From: Curtobacterium sp. MCBA15_008
GTDB lineage: Bacteria > Actinomycetota > Actinomycetes > Actinomycetales > Microbacteriaceae
Direction: 5' to 3'
NCBI RefSeq assembly: GCF_001865065.1
Contig: NZ_MJGN01000034.1
Location: forward strand, 90,054 to 154,053
DNA: 64,000 nucleotides
Shown here one piece after another: positions 8,126-17,219 of the stretch. The notes under the pieces were generated by a model. It was not told the origin of the DNA, did not search any database, and was given only the letters and a program-made list of their open reading frames with translations. Position 1 is the first letter of the stretch; each line of letters begins with the position of its first letter. The position numbers and the translations under genes are program-made.

Positions 8126-9547
8126 TTACCGCGCGAGGGGCTGTTCCGTCTTCGGATTCCGGATCCCGACGGCGCTGACCGCCGCTCCCGCCACCAGGAG
8201 CAGCGCCATCACCACCATGGCCCGGTGCAGTCCGTCCACGCTCACCGCTCCCCCGAGGAGGACCCCCGCCAGCGCCACCGTCACCAGGCCGGCGATGCGT
8301 GCCACCGCGTTGTTGACCGCCGAACCCGACCCCGCTTCGGACTGCGGGACGGACCCCAGCACGGCACTCGTCAGCGGCGTCACCATGACCGAGATCCCCG
8401 CTCCGATGAGGACCAGCCCGGGCAGCACCGACCACCAGTACCCCGCCGGGTCGCTGCCCGCGAAGAGGAGCAGGAGCGCCCCGACCGCACCGATCGCGGG
8501 GCCGGCAGCCATGAACCACCGCGGACCGTACTTGCCGGCGAGGGACCCGACCGTCGTGGACAGCAGCAGGAGCATCACGGTCGGCGGCAGCGTCGCGAGA
8601 CCCGCGAGCCAGGCCGGGTAGTGCCAGACCTCCTGCAGGAACAGCGTCACCACGAAGAACACCATGCCGAGCGCGCCGTAGATCGACAGCGTCGCGAGGT
8701 TGCCGACCGCGAAGTTCCGCGCCCGGAACAGCTCGAGCGGCACCAGCGGGCCACCCGACGTCCGTGTGACGTGGAGCTCCCACGGCACGAACGCCGCCAG
8801 GGCCACGGCACCGATCACGAGCGCAGCCACCACGACCGGCGATCCCCATCCCAGCCGCTCCTGCTCGATGAGCCCGAGCACCGCGCCACCGACGCCCACC
8901 ACGGCGAGGACCGCACCGACGACGTCCACCTTCGCTCGCGGCCCGACCCGCACCTCGGCCTGGATGCGCCGCACGAGCGGGATCGTCACCGCGATCGGGA
9001 TCGCCGTCAGCACGAAGATCCACCGCCAGCCGATGCCGTCCACGATCAGGCCGCCGACGACCGGGCCGAGGATCGTCGCCGCGCTCGACCACGCCGTCCA
9101 GGTGCCGATCGCCTTCGCCTGCGCCGCCCCGCGGAACGCCGCGACGATGAGTGCCAGCGCGCTCGGGGTCACCAGCGCACCGCCGACACCCTGGAACGCC
9201 CGCGCGACGATGAGGACCTCGCCCGTGGGTGCGATCGCGCACGCGACGGAGGCGATCCCGAAGACCACCAGCCCCCACGTGATGATCCGCACCCGGCCGA
9301 ACAGGTCGGACAGACTGCCGGCGACGAGGATGAGCGACCCGAGCGTCACCAGGTACGCGTCGACGGTCCACTGCTGCACGACGAGTCCACCGCCGAGCTC
9401 GTCGCGGATCGCCGGCAGCGCGACGTTCACCACGCTCGAGTCGAGCCCCACCACGAACGACGACAGGATCGCCACCACCAGCACGACCCGCCGGTCGTCA
9501 CGGAGGGGTGCGGTGGCGGCCGGGTGCGCCGCGGGCGGAGTGGTCAT
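8126..9547 (-). CDS. DHA2-type MFS drug exporter
   Basis: A 473-residue, 14-helix major facilitator of the EmrB/QacA (DHA2) group, expected to export drugs or metabolites by proton antiport. Family signs are [13 protein letters not shown] in helix 1, [20 protein letters not shown] between helices 2 and 3, and the helix-5 motif C region [10 protein letters not shown]. The ATG at 9547 was chosen because GGAGG lies 9 bases upstream; an in-frame upstream extension would be only arginine-rich. The stop at 8126 is immediately next to the clpB HAIR site, so the clpB promoter must lie at the end of this gene. No dedicated regulator is adjacent and the substrate is unknown. Confidence 0.9.
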   Translation of the reverse strand: MTTPPAAHPAATAPLRDDRRVVLVVAILSSFVVGLDSSVVNVALPAIRDELGGGLVVQQWTVDAYLVTLGSLILVAGSLSDLFGRVRIITWGLVVFGIASVACAIAPTGEVLIVARAFQGVGGALVTPSALALIVAAFRGAAQAKAIGTWTAWSSAATILGPVVGGLIVDGIGWRWIFVLTAIPIAVTIPLVRRIQAEVRVGPRAKVDVVGAVLAVVGVGGAVLGLIEQERLGWGSPVVVAALVIGAVALAAFVPWELHVTRTSGGPLVPLELFRARNFAVGNLATLSIYGALGMVFFVVTLFLQEVWHYPAWLAGLATLPPTVMLLLLSTTVGSLAGKYGPRWFMAAGPAIGAVGALLLLFAGSDPAGYWWSVLPGLVLIGAGISVMVTPLTSAVLGSVPQSEAGSGSAVNNAVARIAGLVTVALAGVLLGGAVSVDGLHRAMVVMALLLVAGAAVSAVGIRNPKTEQPLAR

Positions 9548-9636
9548 GCGCTCATCCTCCGCCCTCGCGGGTCGCGGCGCCTGTCCCTGCCGCTCCCCCG
9601 CACGCGGCCCATCGGCACGACGGGCCCGCATGCCGA

Positions 9637-9666
9637 AGCCCCCGCGACCGAGTGGTCGCGGGGGCT
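9637..9666. terminator. Intrinsic-terminator-like hairpin after tatA
   Basis: The 13-bp arms AGCCCCCGCGACC (9637-9649) and its exact complement (9654-9666) enclose a 4-base loop. It lies 46 bp downstream of the tatA stop on the minus strand. Confidence 0.8.
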
Positions 9667-9711
9667 GCCGACAGGACGGGGCTGGGTGTCCTGGATCGCG
9701 GGTGCTGCTGC

Positions 9712-9993
9712 CTAGTTCCGGGAGTCGGAGTTGGGCTGCACCGAGGGGCCGGGGTTCACGACCGGCTGCGCCACGGGAGCGGCGGGCTCGGCCGCGGTGT
9801 TGTTGACGGTCGTGTTCGTCGGGCCGTCAGCGTTCTTGGCCTTCTTCTCGTCGTCGCTCATCTCCTTCTTGAAGATGTTGATCGACTGACCGAGGCCCTT
9901 GGCGAGCGCCGGGAGCTTGGTCGCACCGAACAGCAGGATGACGATCCCGAGGATGACCAGCAGGTGAATCCCACCGAGGTTTCCGAGCATCAT
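9712..9993 (-). CDS. tatA: Sec-independent translocase protein TatA
   Basis: A 93-residue TatA/E subunit, which oligomerises to form the passage for folded Tat substrates. One membrane helix ([19 protein letters not shown], residues 6-24) is followed by the conserved FG hinge and the amphipathic helix [20 protein letters not shown]. The C-terminal tail is acidic and then Pro/Ala/Asn-rich. The first of two adjacent ATGs (9993) is preceded by AAGGAG. A likely client in the window is the sugar-binding protein at 44158-45522, which carries a twin-arginine signal. The gene stands alone, with a hairpin downstream. Confidence 0.95.
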   Translation of the reverse strand: MMLGNLGGIHLLVILGIVILLFGATKLPALAKGLGQSINIFKKEMSDDEKKAKNADGPTNTTVNNTAAEPAAPVAQPVVNPGPSVQPNSDSRN

Positions 9994-10138
9994 GACTCCT
10001 TGAATCTGGATCTGGTCGCCGTCTCCGAGTCACCGTCGACGCGTGCGGCGGAAGTCCGTCGTCCCACCATCGTAACTCGCACTCCCCGGGAATCACAGGC
10101 CGACCCCCGGACGGACACCGTTCGCCCAGGCTGGCGGG

Positions 10139-11608
10139 TCAGTAGGCGCCGCGGGAACGCAGGACGGACGGGATCGTCCGCGCGAGGATCACGACGTCGT
10201 GGGCGAAGGACCAGTTCTCGACGTAGTGCAGGTCGAGCCGGACGCCGTCGACCCAGTCGAGGTCCGATCGACCGCTGACCTGCCAGAGGCCGGTGATGCC
10301 CGGGGTCACGAGCAGCCGACGGTCGGCGAAGTCCTCGTAGAGGGCGACCTCACGCGGGAGCGCCGGGCGGGGACCGACCAGGCTCATCGACCCGGTCAGG
10401 ACGTTCCACAGCTGCGGCAGTTCGTCGAGCGACGTGCGGCGCAGGAAGGACCCGACGCGCGTCACCCGCGGGTCGTCCTTCATCTTGAAGAGCGGCCCCG
10501 AGCCCTCGTTCGCCTGGTCGAGCGCCGCGACGCGGGCTTCGGCATCGGTGCACATGGTCCGGAACTTGAGGATCGAGAACTCCTGGCCGCCGCGACCGAC
10601 GCGCGTCTGGCGGAAGAAGACCGGGCCGTGGTCGTCCGCGCGGATGACCAGTGCGATGACGGCGAACACCGGCGCGAGCAGCAGCAGGCCGAGCCCGGCG
10701 CCGAGCACGTCGAGGGCCCGCTTGCCGATGCGGCGCCGGTAGTCCGGCGTCTCCACGTGCATCAGCGGCAGCCCGTCGACGGGGCGCTCGTGCACACGGC
10801 CAGCCGCGATGTCGGCCAGGGGCGAGGACACGACCAGCTCGACGCCGTGTTCCTCGAGCTGCCAGCCGAGGCGCCGCAGCCGCTCGTGGCCGCCGCGGAC
10901 CGCACCCGCGACGACGACCGCCGAGACGCCCTGGGTCCGGGCGAGGTCCAGCACGTCGTCGATGCCGCCCACCACCGGGACCACGGCCCCGTCGAGGTCG
11001 AGTTCCGCGCCGGTCGGCGCGCAGTCCGTCACCACGGCGCACACCCGGTACCCGGCGGTGGGCGTCGCTGCGATGCGGCGCCCGACGTAGCGGACGTCGT
11101 CGGCGTCACCGACGAGCAGGACTTCCTGCAGCCGTTCACCCCGGGCACGCCGACGGACGAGCGCGGTCCGGAGTGCCTTGCGCCCGATCGCGAGGAACAG
11201 CAGCCCGAGCGGGAACGCGATGGCGACGTACCCGCGGGCGATGTCGACGTTCGTGCCGTAGGCGATGACCGCCACGGCCGCACCGGTCAGGAGGCTGGCG
11301 GTCAGCAGTCGTCGGTACTCGTCGCCGCCGACACCGGTGATCCTCGGGTCACGGGTACGGAACAGCGAGAGCAGCGTCATCCAGACCACCACGATCGCGG
11401 GGGCGACGACGAACTCGACCCATCCGGCGTCGACCGAGCCCCGCGAGAGCTCCGACGGGAACCGGAGCACGTGCGCGACGGTGAACGCCACGAGCAGCAG
11501 TGCGAGGTCGAGCACCGTCGTCACGGGTGGCGACGACGCTCGGCGCGGCTTCCGCCCCACGGTGGCCGGCGTGTCGGGTGCGATCGTGGTGCGGAGCGCG
11601 AGTGACAT
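10139..11608 (-). CDS. Polyprenyl-phosphate sugar transferase (EPS priming enzyme, WbaP/CpsE-like)
   Basis: A 489-residue integral membrane enzyme expected to move a sugar phosphate from UDP-sugar to undecaprenyl phosphate, the first committed step of exopolysaccharide repeat-unit assembly. The N-terminal half has membrane helices and a CoA-binding-like domain (QEVLLVGDADDVRYVGR). The bacterial sugar transferase domain begins near residue 297 (KRALDVLGAGLGLLLL) and shows FFRQTRVGRGG, FSILKFRTM, RRTSLDELPQLWNV and GPRPALPREV. The ATG at 11608 has AGGAGG 8 bases upstream. It is far from the other EPS genes of this window (25.4, 28.4 and 50.7 kb) yet supplies the step they lack. The upstream leader has a long hairpin and an AT-rich TGATATATT element. 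Confidence 0.92.
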   Translation of the reverse strand: MSLALRTTIAPDTPATVGRKPRRASSPPVTTVLDLALLLVAFTVAHVLRFPSELSRGSVDAGWVEFVVAPAIVVVWMTLLSLFRTRDPRITGVGGDEYRRLLTASLLTGAAVAVIAYGTNVDIARGYVAIAFPLGLLFLAIGRKALRTALVRRRARGERLQEVLLVGDADDVRYVGRRIAATPTAGYRVCAVVTDCAPTGAELDLDGAVVPVVGGIDDVLDLARTQGVSAVVVAGAVRGGHERLRRLGWQLEEHGVELVVSSPLADIAAGRVHERPVDGLPLMHVETPDYRRRIGKRALDVLGAGLGLLLLAPVFAVIALVIRADDHGPVFFRQTRVGRGGQEFSILKFRTMCTDAEARVAALDQANEGSGPLFKMKDDPRVTRVGSFLRRTSLDELPQLWNVLTGSMSLVGPRPALPREVALYEDFADRRLLVTPGITGLWQVSGRSDLDWVDGVRLDLHYVENWSFAHDVVILARTIPSVLRSRGAY

Positions 11609-11652
11609 CGAACGGTCCTCCTGTCGGCCACCGGCGCGACGGGAGGTCGACC

Positions 11653-11697
11653 GGACGCCCCACACAGTCGGGGGAAACGCGACTGCGCGGGGCGTCC
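11653..11697. terminator. Two-part hairpin between mannosidase and EPS transferase genes
   Basis: Outer arms GGACGCCCC (11653-11661) and GGGGCGTCC (11689-11697), inner arms CAGTCG (11665-11670) and CGACTG (11680-11685), and a 9-nt loop. It is either the terminator of the mannosidase gene, whose stop is 30 bp away, or a structured 5' leader of the EPS transferase. Confidence 0.65.
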
Positions 11698-11700
11698 TAC

Positions 11701-11728
11701 GAATATATCACCCTGGAACTCTGGATAT
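11701..11728 (-). promoter_or_regulatory. AT-rich TGATATATT element upstream of EPS transferase
   Basis: On the minus strand this patch reads GGGTGATATATTCGTAGG, with a second TGATATCC adjoining the mannosidase stop. It is strikingly AT-rich for this genome and resembles elements ahead of other EPS and surface genes (25392, 42399, 50641). Promoter or regulator-site function is inferred. Confidence 0.4.
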
Positions 11729-14397
11729 CAATGGTCGAGCGCCTCGTCGAGCGTCGAGATCACGGGTGCCTGACGGAGTGCGGGCACGTCCGCCTCGGTC
11801 ACGCCGCGCAGCCGGAACGACACGGTCTCGCCGGGCAGCAGGGTCATGAACCCGCGGTCGACGGTGCCGGTCGGAGCGACCCGGTCGGGCTGGACGAGCA
11901 GGTCGCGCACCAGTCCCTCGGCCTCGACGACGAGCTGCAGCCCGTCGTCGCCCACCGGCGTGAACGACGTCCGGTAGCGCGCCGGCTCCCACCGCATGTC
12001 CTTGTCCGGCGCCGGGGTCCACACCGCTCGGCGCCAGTCCATGTCGGCCACGATCAGCTCGTTCGTGGGGTCGTCCACCACGCCGACCGACTCGGGCAGC
12101 GCCACGACGGCGACGCCCGCCGCCGACAGGTGCACCGGCAGCGTGACCTCTGCGAGCACGGTGCCGGCGAGGGTGATCCGCCGCACGCGCACCACGCTGT
12201 CGTGTCCGGTCCGGGTGGAGCGGACGGCGACCTCGATCGGCGAGTGGCCGAACGCGCCGGGCGACACCCCGAGCGACAGCGTGTCCGCCAGGTCGCCCAG
12301 CTCGGCCGTCTCGGCGACGGGGGCGGTCGGCGCTGGGCGATCCGCGCCTCCAGGCCCGTCCGTCCCACCAGCCGGAGCCGACGCTGCGGGCGTGCCCACC
12401 GGACGGATCGTCAGCAGCACGTCGTCGTAGAGCCGGCGCAGCTCGTGCGCCAACGGCTTGAGGCGCCCCGCCGAGTCGATCGCCGACCACGACGACACCG
12501 GCCACAGGTCGTTGAGCTGCCACACGATCACACCGGTGTTGCGCGGCCAGTGCGTCCGCCAGTGCTCGACGCCGGTCGCGATCGCGCGCGTCTGCTGGAG
12601 CTGGGTGAGGTAGAGCCACGCGTCGAACGCGGCGGGGTCGACGGCGCCGAACCGGGGCTCGAGCCCGCGGGCGAGCTTGCCCATCCCGTCCGCCGCCTTC
12701 TGGTGGTGCACCACGCCGGGCGAGTCCACGCGGAGCGGCTCGTCGGCGACCGCGTCACGCAGCGTCCGCCACGCGGGCGGCGCCTGCCAGCCGAACTCGG
12801 ACACGAACCTGGGGACCGACGAACGGTAGTGCTCGTCGGACAGCCGGTTCCAGACGTCCCACGAGTGGTGCGTCTCGTGGTCGACGTCGTTGGCGGCGAG
12901 CGCCTCGTCGCCCGACCAGGGCGACGCCACCGTGTAGAACCGCGACGGGTCCACCGCGTCGACGATCGTCGGCAGCAGGTCGAGGTAGTAGTCGAGGCCC
13001 CAGCCGCGGTCGCCGAGCTCCTCGCCCCAGCCGTCCGCGTCGTGCAGCCAGATGTTCTCGTTGTTGCCGTTCCAGAGCACCAGCGAGGGGTGCCGGGACA
13101 GCCGGGCGACGTTGTCGCGCGCCTCGGCGATGACCTCGCTGCGGATCGGCTCGCCCTCGGGGTAGGCCGAGCAGGCGAATGGGAAGTCCTGCCAGACGAG
13201 CAGGCCGAGCTCGTCGCAGACGTCGTAGAAGTCGTTCGACTCGTAGACCCCGCCGCCCCAGACCCGCACGAGGTTGACGTTGAGGTCGGCGGCGGCCGCC
13301 AGGCGGGACTGCACCCGCGCACGGTCGACCCGCGACACGATCACGTCGTCCGGGATCCAGTTCACGCCGCGGACGTCGATCGGGGTGCCGTTGACGTGGA
13401 TCGTGAAGGGCTTGCCGACCGCGTCCGAGGTCGTGTCGACCCGGGTCGACCGGAAGCCGGTGCGGAAGGCCTCGCGGTCGAGCACCTCGCCGTCGACGGT
13501 CTGCAGCTCGACGACCACGTCGTAGCGCGCCTGCTCGCCGTAGCCCCGCGGCCACCAGCGCTGCACGTCGGGCACGCGGACGGTGACCACCGTCTCGTCG
13601 TCCTTCGGCGTGAGCTGCGCGCGGGACCGCTGCCGGGTCGCCGTCCCCTCGGCGGTGTGTCCGCTGACGGTGACGACCAGCACGAGGTCGTCGTCCTCGC
13701 CGTCCTGGTCGAGGTCGTTCATCCCCGAGCGCTCGACCGTGAGGTGCGCGTCGAGCACGCCCTCGCCGGCCTCGACGTCGACCAGCGGCCGCACGTCGCG
13801 CAGGCGGGCGGTGGACCAGCGCTCGATCGCGACCGGACGCCACGGCCCGCTCGTCACCGCCGTCAGTCCCCAGTCCCAGCCGAAGTTCGACGCCATCTTC
13901 CGGATGTACGGGAAGGGCTCGTCGTAGGGGCCCGGCATGGACCCGGCCTTCGCAGCCACCCGTCCGGCTTCACGGTAGGGCGACTCGAACAGGAGCTCGA
14001 GCGTCTTGCTCCCCCGGCCGACGCCGCCGGTCTGGTCGCGGGCGTCGAAGCGGTAGCGACGGTGCATGTTGCGGGTCGTGCCGACGACGACGCCGTCCAG
14101 GCTCAGTTCCGCGACCGTGTCGAGGCCGTCGCACACCAGGTCGACGCGCTCGAAGCCCCGCGGGTCGACGTCCACGGTGCGCTGGTACGACCAGTCCGCG
14201 CGTCCGACCCACTTGGCGGCGTCCTCGTTGCGGTCGAACGTCGGGTCGGCCAGCAGCCCCTCGCGCTCCAGGTCGGTGTGCACCTGCCCGGGGACCGTCG
14301 CCGGGATCGCCCGGCCTGCGACGCCGTCCGGCGCACCGGTCCCTCCGACCATGCTCACGGTCCAGTCGTCGCGGAGTTCCTCGCGTTCGAGGGTCAT
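11728..14397 (-). CDS. GH2-family beta-mannosidase
   Basis: An 889-residue cytoplasmic glycoside hydrolase expected to release mannose from beta-mannosides. It has the N-terminal sugar-binding/jelly-roll domain (ATVPGQVHTDLEREGLL), the immunoglobulin-like domain and the (beta/alpha)8 core. The acid/base Glu is in LVLWNGNNEN (near residue 445) and the nucleophile Glu in FVSEFGWQ (near 535); the FGWDWG motif typical of beta-mannosidases is also present. A low-complexity Ala/Gly/Pro linker of about 35 residues near residue 680 is partly encoded by a GCCTGGAGGC-family repeat at 12343-12356. The ATG at 14397 has GAAGGA upstream. There is no signal peptide. No transporter is adjacent, so its substrate probably comes through unlinked uptake systems. 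Confidence 0.93.
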   Translation of the reverse strand: MTLEREELRDDWTVSMVGGTGAPDGVAGRAIPATVPGQVHTDLEREGLLADPTFDRNEDAAKWVGRADWSYQRTVDVDPRGFERVDLVCDGLDTVAELSLDGVVVGTTRNMHRRYRFDARDQTGGVGRGSKTLELLFESPYREAGRVAAKAGSMPGPYDEPFPYIRKMASNFGWDWGLTAVTSGPWRPVAIERWSTARLRDVRPLVDVEAGEGVLDAHLTVERSGMNDLDQDGEDDDLVLVVTVSGHTAEGTATRQRSRAQLTPKDDETVVTVRVPDVQRWWPRGYGEQARYDVVVELQTVDGEVLDREAFRTGFRSTRVDTTSDAVGKPFTIHVNGTPIDVRGVNWIPDDVIVSRVDRARVQSRLAAAADLNVNLVRVWGGGVYESNDFYDVCDELGLLVWQDFPFACSAYPEGEPIRSEVIAEARDNVARLSRHPSLVLWNGNNENIWLHDADGWGEELGDRGWGLDYYLDLLPTIVDAVDPSRFYTVASPWSGDEALAANDVDHETHHSWDVWNRLSDEHYRSSVPRFVSEFGWQAPPAWRTLRDAVADEPLRVDSPGVVHHQKAADGMGKLARGLEPRFGAVDPAAFDAWLYLTQLQQTRAIATGVEHWRTHWPRNTGVIVWQLNDLWPVSSWSAIDSAGRLKPLAHELRRLYDDVLLTIRPVGTPAASAPAGGTDGPGGADRPAPTAPVAETAELGDLADTLSLGVSPGAFGHSPIEVAVRSTRTGHDSVVRVRRITLAGTVLAEVTLPVHLSAAGVAVVALPESVGVVDDPTNELIVADMDWRRAVWTPAPDKDMRWEPARYRTSFTPVGDDGLQLVVEAEGLVRDLLVQPDRVAPTGTVDRGFMTLLPGETVSFRLRGVTEADVPALRQAPVISTLDEALDH
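12343..12356. repeat. GCCTCCAGGC palindromic-family half-site inside mannosidase gene
   Basis: CGCGCCTCCAGGCC lies in the low-complexity linker of the GH2 mannosidase, in frame, where it encodes GPGGA on the minus strand. Confidence 0.7.
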
Positions 14398-14482
14398 GCG
14401 GGTCCTTCTCTTCGGCGGACGGAGGTGGTGTCCGCCGCGGTCGGGACGCCGGCCGGCTGCCCGCCTCGGGGCCGGTTCGGGC

Positions 14483-14496
14483 GGCCTGGAGGCGCG
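14483..14496. repeat. GCCTGGAGGC palindromic-family half-site upstream of mannosidase
   Basis: GGCCTGGAGGCGCG lies 86 bp upstream of the mannosidase start, in the 233-bp gap between divergent genes (14398-14630). That gap otherwise holds only GC-rich sequence and no recognised promoter box. Confidence 0.7.
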
Positions 14497-14630
14497 ACAC
14501 CGGTTGGCCGGGCGTCGTCGCGTCGCGCGCGCGGACGCTGGTGCGGCCGCGCGTAGGGGTGCTCGGCGATGCTAGTACGGCTTGCCCTCTGCAACGTCTG
14601 AGTCCCGCGTTCCGTGGCAGTGTGGGTGGG

Positions 14631-15038
14631 GTGATCGCTCCCGCACTCGCCCGTTCCCTCCGCGCGGCTGGGCTCCGCTGGCACCCCACCACCGGCGACC
14701 GGTTCGTCATCGACAAGCCCGGCGTCGACGACGACGTCTACACCGTGTCCGAGATGACCGTCGAACGGCACGACTACCCGTCCGGCACCGTGCTGGGCTT
14801 CAACGGCACCACCGAGTGGGCGCTCGACTCGGTCGAGGCGTCCGAGTCGCTCTGGCTGCCGCGCGAGGACCAGCTGCGCGAGCTGCTCGGGCCGGCGTTC
14901 GTGTCGCTCGAGGCGTCCGGGTCGTCGTTCGTGGTGACGGCGACCATCTCCGGCGCCCCGCAGACCTTCTCGGAGCCGGTCGCCGCCGATGCGTACGGGC
15001 AGGCTCTGCTCGCGTACATCGGCGCCGCGCTGGCCTGA
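14631..15038 (+). CDS. Conserved hypothetical protein (actinobacterial)
   Basis: A soluble 135-residue protein with no signal peptide or membrane segment. Recognisable stretches are RAAGLRWHPTTGDRF, VYTVSEMTVE, LGFNGTTEWALDSVE and LWLPREDQLRELLG. The pattern is familiar from short actinobacterial proteins that are sometimes mis-named pilus assembly CpaE, although no CpaE ATPase domain is present. The GTG at 14631 was chosen because VIAPALARSLRAAGL begins the conserved part and a G-rich stretch (GGGTGGG) precedes it. It is followed after 92 bp by the aldo/keto reductase, possibly co-transcribed. No function can be assigned. Confidence 0.75.
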   Translation: MIAPALARSLRAAGLRWHPTTGDRFVIDKPGVDDDVYTVSEMTVERHDYPSGTVLGFNGTTEWALDSVEASESLWLPREDQLRELLGPAFVSLEASGSSFVVTATISGAPQTFSEPVAADAYGQALLAYIGAALA

Positions 15039-15130
15039 GCGGCGACGCCGGTCGCAAGGTTCCGCGTCTCGGCGCGCCCGGCTGGGTGTTTCCGGAATGC
15101 CTCCTGGGGGGCCTTTGGTTGCATGGCAGC

Positions 15131-15961
15131 ATGACCGTTCCGAACATCACCCTGAACGACGGCAAGACCATCCCGCAGCTCGGCTTCGGTGTCTTCCAGA
15201 TCGACCCCTCCGAGACGAAGGCCGCGACGCTCGCGGCGCTCGAGGTCGGCTACCGCCACATCGACACCGCCGAGATGTACGGCAACGAGAAAGAGGTGGG
15301 CGAGGCCATCGCGGAGTCCGGCATCGACCGTTCCGAGATCTTCGTGACCTCGAAGCTCAACAACGGCTTCCACGACCCCGAACTCGCGCTGGAGAACGGC
15401 AAGAAGTCGGCGGAGCTGCTCGGCGGCTACACCGACCTGTTCCTCATCCACTGGCCGCTCCCCACCGTGTCGGACTTCGTCCCCACGTGGAAGGCCCTCG
15501 AGGACCTGTACCACGCCGGCACCTCCCGCTCGATCGGCGTCTCGAACTTCCAGGCGCACCACCTCCGCCGCCTGATCTCGGAGACGACCATCACGCCGGC
15601 CGTCAACCAGATCGAGGTGCACCCGTACCTCACGCAGGACGAGCTCCGCGCGGTGGACTCCGAGCTCGGCATCGCGACCGAGGCCTGGTCCCCGATCGCG
15701 CAGGGCCTCGTGCTCGACGACGAGACCATCACCCGCATCGCCTCGGCGCACGGCAAGAGCCCGGCGCAGGTCGTGCTCCGCTGGCACATCCAGCGCGGCG
15801 ACATCGTGTTCCCGAAGTCGGTGACCCGTGCCCGCGTCGAGGAGAACTTCGCGATCTTCGACTTCGAGCTCTCGGGCGAGGACATGACGGACATCAGCAC
15901 GCTCGACAAGGGCCACCGGACGGGTCCGGACCCGGACACGTTCGACTACGTCCCGGCGTAG
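15131..15961 (+). CDS. Aldo/keto reductase
   Basis: A 276-residue NADPH-dependent oxidoreductase of the AKR5/2,5-diketo-D-gluconate reductase type, a single TIM barrel in the cytoplasm. The catalytic tetrad is visible as Asp45 and Tyr50 in GYRHIDTAEMYGNE, Lys75 in VTSKLNN and His107 in LFLIHWPLP. The cofactor-binding C-terminus contains FPKSVTRARVEENFAIFDF. It reduces aldehydes or ketoses; the physiological substrate is not evident. The ATG at 15131 gives the usual N-terminus (VPNITLNDGKTIPQLGFG). A hairpin follows the stop. Confidence 0.93.
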   Translation: MTVPNITLNDGKTIPQLGFGVFQIDPSETKAATLAALEVGYRHIDTAEMYGNEKEVGEAIAESGIDRSEIFVTSKLNNGFHDPELALENGKKSAELLGGYTDLFLIHWPLPTVSDFVPTWKALEDLYHAGTSRSIGVSNFQAHHLRRLISETTITPAVNQIEVHPYLTQDELRAVDSELGIATEAWSPIAQGLVLDDETITRIASAHGKSPAQVVLRWHIQRGDIVFPKSVTRARVEENFAIFDFELSGEDMTDISTLDKGHRTGPDPDTFDYVPA

Positions 15962-15973
15962 TCACTGGTTGTC

Positions 15974-16004
15974 GAAGGGCGGTCGCATTGCGCGGCCGCC
16001 CTTT
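15974..16004. terminator. Hairpin between convergent reductase and methyltransferase genes
   Basis: The arms AAGGGCGG (15975-15982) and CCGCCCTT (15996-16003), extended inward with a G-T wobble, are followed by a T-rich end on the plus strand. It lies between two convergent stops and probably serves both. Confidence 0.8.
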
Positions 16005-16006
16005 CG

Positions 16007-17152
16007 TCATGCCCGGCGGGAAGCCGTGACGGTGAACCGGTCGGTCCGGGTGACCTGCCGCGTCGGCCCGACCACCTTCTCGAGCACCGGCCGGTAGCGC
16101 AGGTGCGAGTTCCAGACGCACCACAGTTCGCCACCGGACTGGAGGATCGTGGCCGCGTTCCGGAACATCGCCTCGGCCGCGTCGGTGCTCACGGTGGTGT
16201 CCGCGTGGAACGGCGGGTTGCAGAGGACCAGTTGCGCGGAGCCCTCGTCGAGCTCGTCGCCCGCGTCGCTCCGCACCGTGGTCACCCGGTCCCCCACGCC
16301 GTTCAGGTCGGCCGTCGCCCGCGTGCTCGCCACCGCGGTCCACGCCACGTCCGTCGCGACGACCTTGATCGTCGATCGACGCCGGGCGATCTCGGTCGCG
16401 ATCACGCCGTTGCCGGACCCCAGGTCGACGGCGACCCGCGCCGTCGGCACCGCGTCGTCCATGACGCCGAGCAGCACGCGCGTCCCCAGGTCCAGCGACG
16501 TCCCGGCGAACACACCGCCGTGCGCGGCGATCGTCATGCCGAGTTCGTCGTTGTGCACGACCCGCGGCCACGGCGACGTGATCGCGGCACGGTTCGCCGT
16601 CGCGGTCAGCGGGTCCTGCGCGATGAGCAGCCGTGACTTGCCCCGGCCGCGTGACGCGGTCACCTCGCCGAAGGACCGTCGCAGCACGTCGTTCTGCGAC
16701 AGCGTCATGAACTTCGTCCGACCGCCGCAGAGCAGGACGACGTCGGGAGCGGCGAACCGAGCGACGGCGCGGGCGATCTCGTCGAGCCGGTCGTGCGACT
16801 TCGAGAGTCGGAGCAGGACGAGTCGGGCATCGCGGAAGGCTGCCTCGTAGGAGTCCGGGTGGTGGAAGCCGCGGCGTCCGAAGGTGCCCGCGTTCGCCTC
16901 GAGTGCGCGTTCCCCGACGAGGGAGTCCTGCACCACGCGGACGTCGGCCGCCCCGTGCAGCGCCAGCACCCCCAGGGTGATCACGCCGTGCACGTCGTCC
17001 ACGACCGCGACCGCGCCGGGCTGGCGGAGCGCGTCGCCGTGGACGTTCGGCGCTTCGTCGAGGATGAACCGGTCGGTGCCGTCGATCGCGACGAGGTCGG
17101 GGCCGGCGTCGGACCGGCGGCGGAAGAGGTCGGCGAAGTCGAACGGTGGCAC
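16007..17152 (-). CDS. RlmG/RsmC-like rRNA guanine-N2 methyltransferase
   Basis: A 381-residue SAM-dependent methyltransferase with the duplicated layout of the RsmC/RlmG group: a degenerate N-terminal Rossmann domain (about 1-190) and an active C-terminal MTS domain. The SAM site is VAVDLGSGNGVIA (near residue 245) and the catalytic motif is LVLCNPPFH (near 309). These enzymes methylate guanine N2 in 16S or 23S rRNA; which rRNA base is modified cannot be decided here. The ATG at 17152 matches the family start (FDFADLFRRR). It is convergent with the aldo/keto reductase and shares the hairpin at 15974-16004. Confidence 0.88.
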   Translation of the reverse strand: MPPFDFADLFRRRSDAGPDLVAIDGTDRFILDEAPNVHGDALRQPGAVAVVDDVHGVITLGVLALHGAADVRVVQDSLVGERALEANAGTFGRRGFHHPDSYEAAFRDARLVLLRLSKSHDRLDEIARAVARFAAPDVVLLCGGRTKFMTLSQNDVLRRSFGEVTASRGRGKSRLLIAQDPLTATANRAAITSPWPRVVHNDELGMTIAAHGGVFAGTSLDLGTRVLLGVMDDAVPTARVAVDLGSGNGVIATEIARRRSTIKVVATDVAWTAVASTRATADLNGVGDRVTTVRSDAGDELDEGSAQLVLCNPPFHADTTVSTDAAEAMFRNAATILQSGGELWCVWNSHLRYRPVLEKVVGPTRQVTRTDRFTVTASRRA

Positions 17153-17219
17153 CGGTGCAGCGTAGCCGTTCGCGGCTGTCCGGGCCGTCGAACCGCGCTC
17201 CAGCCAGGACGGCGCGGGG

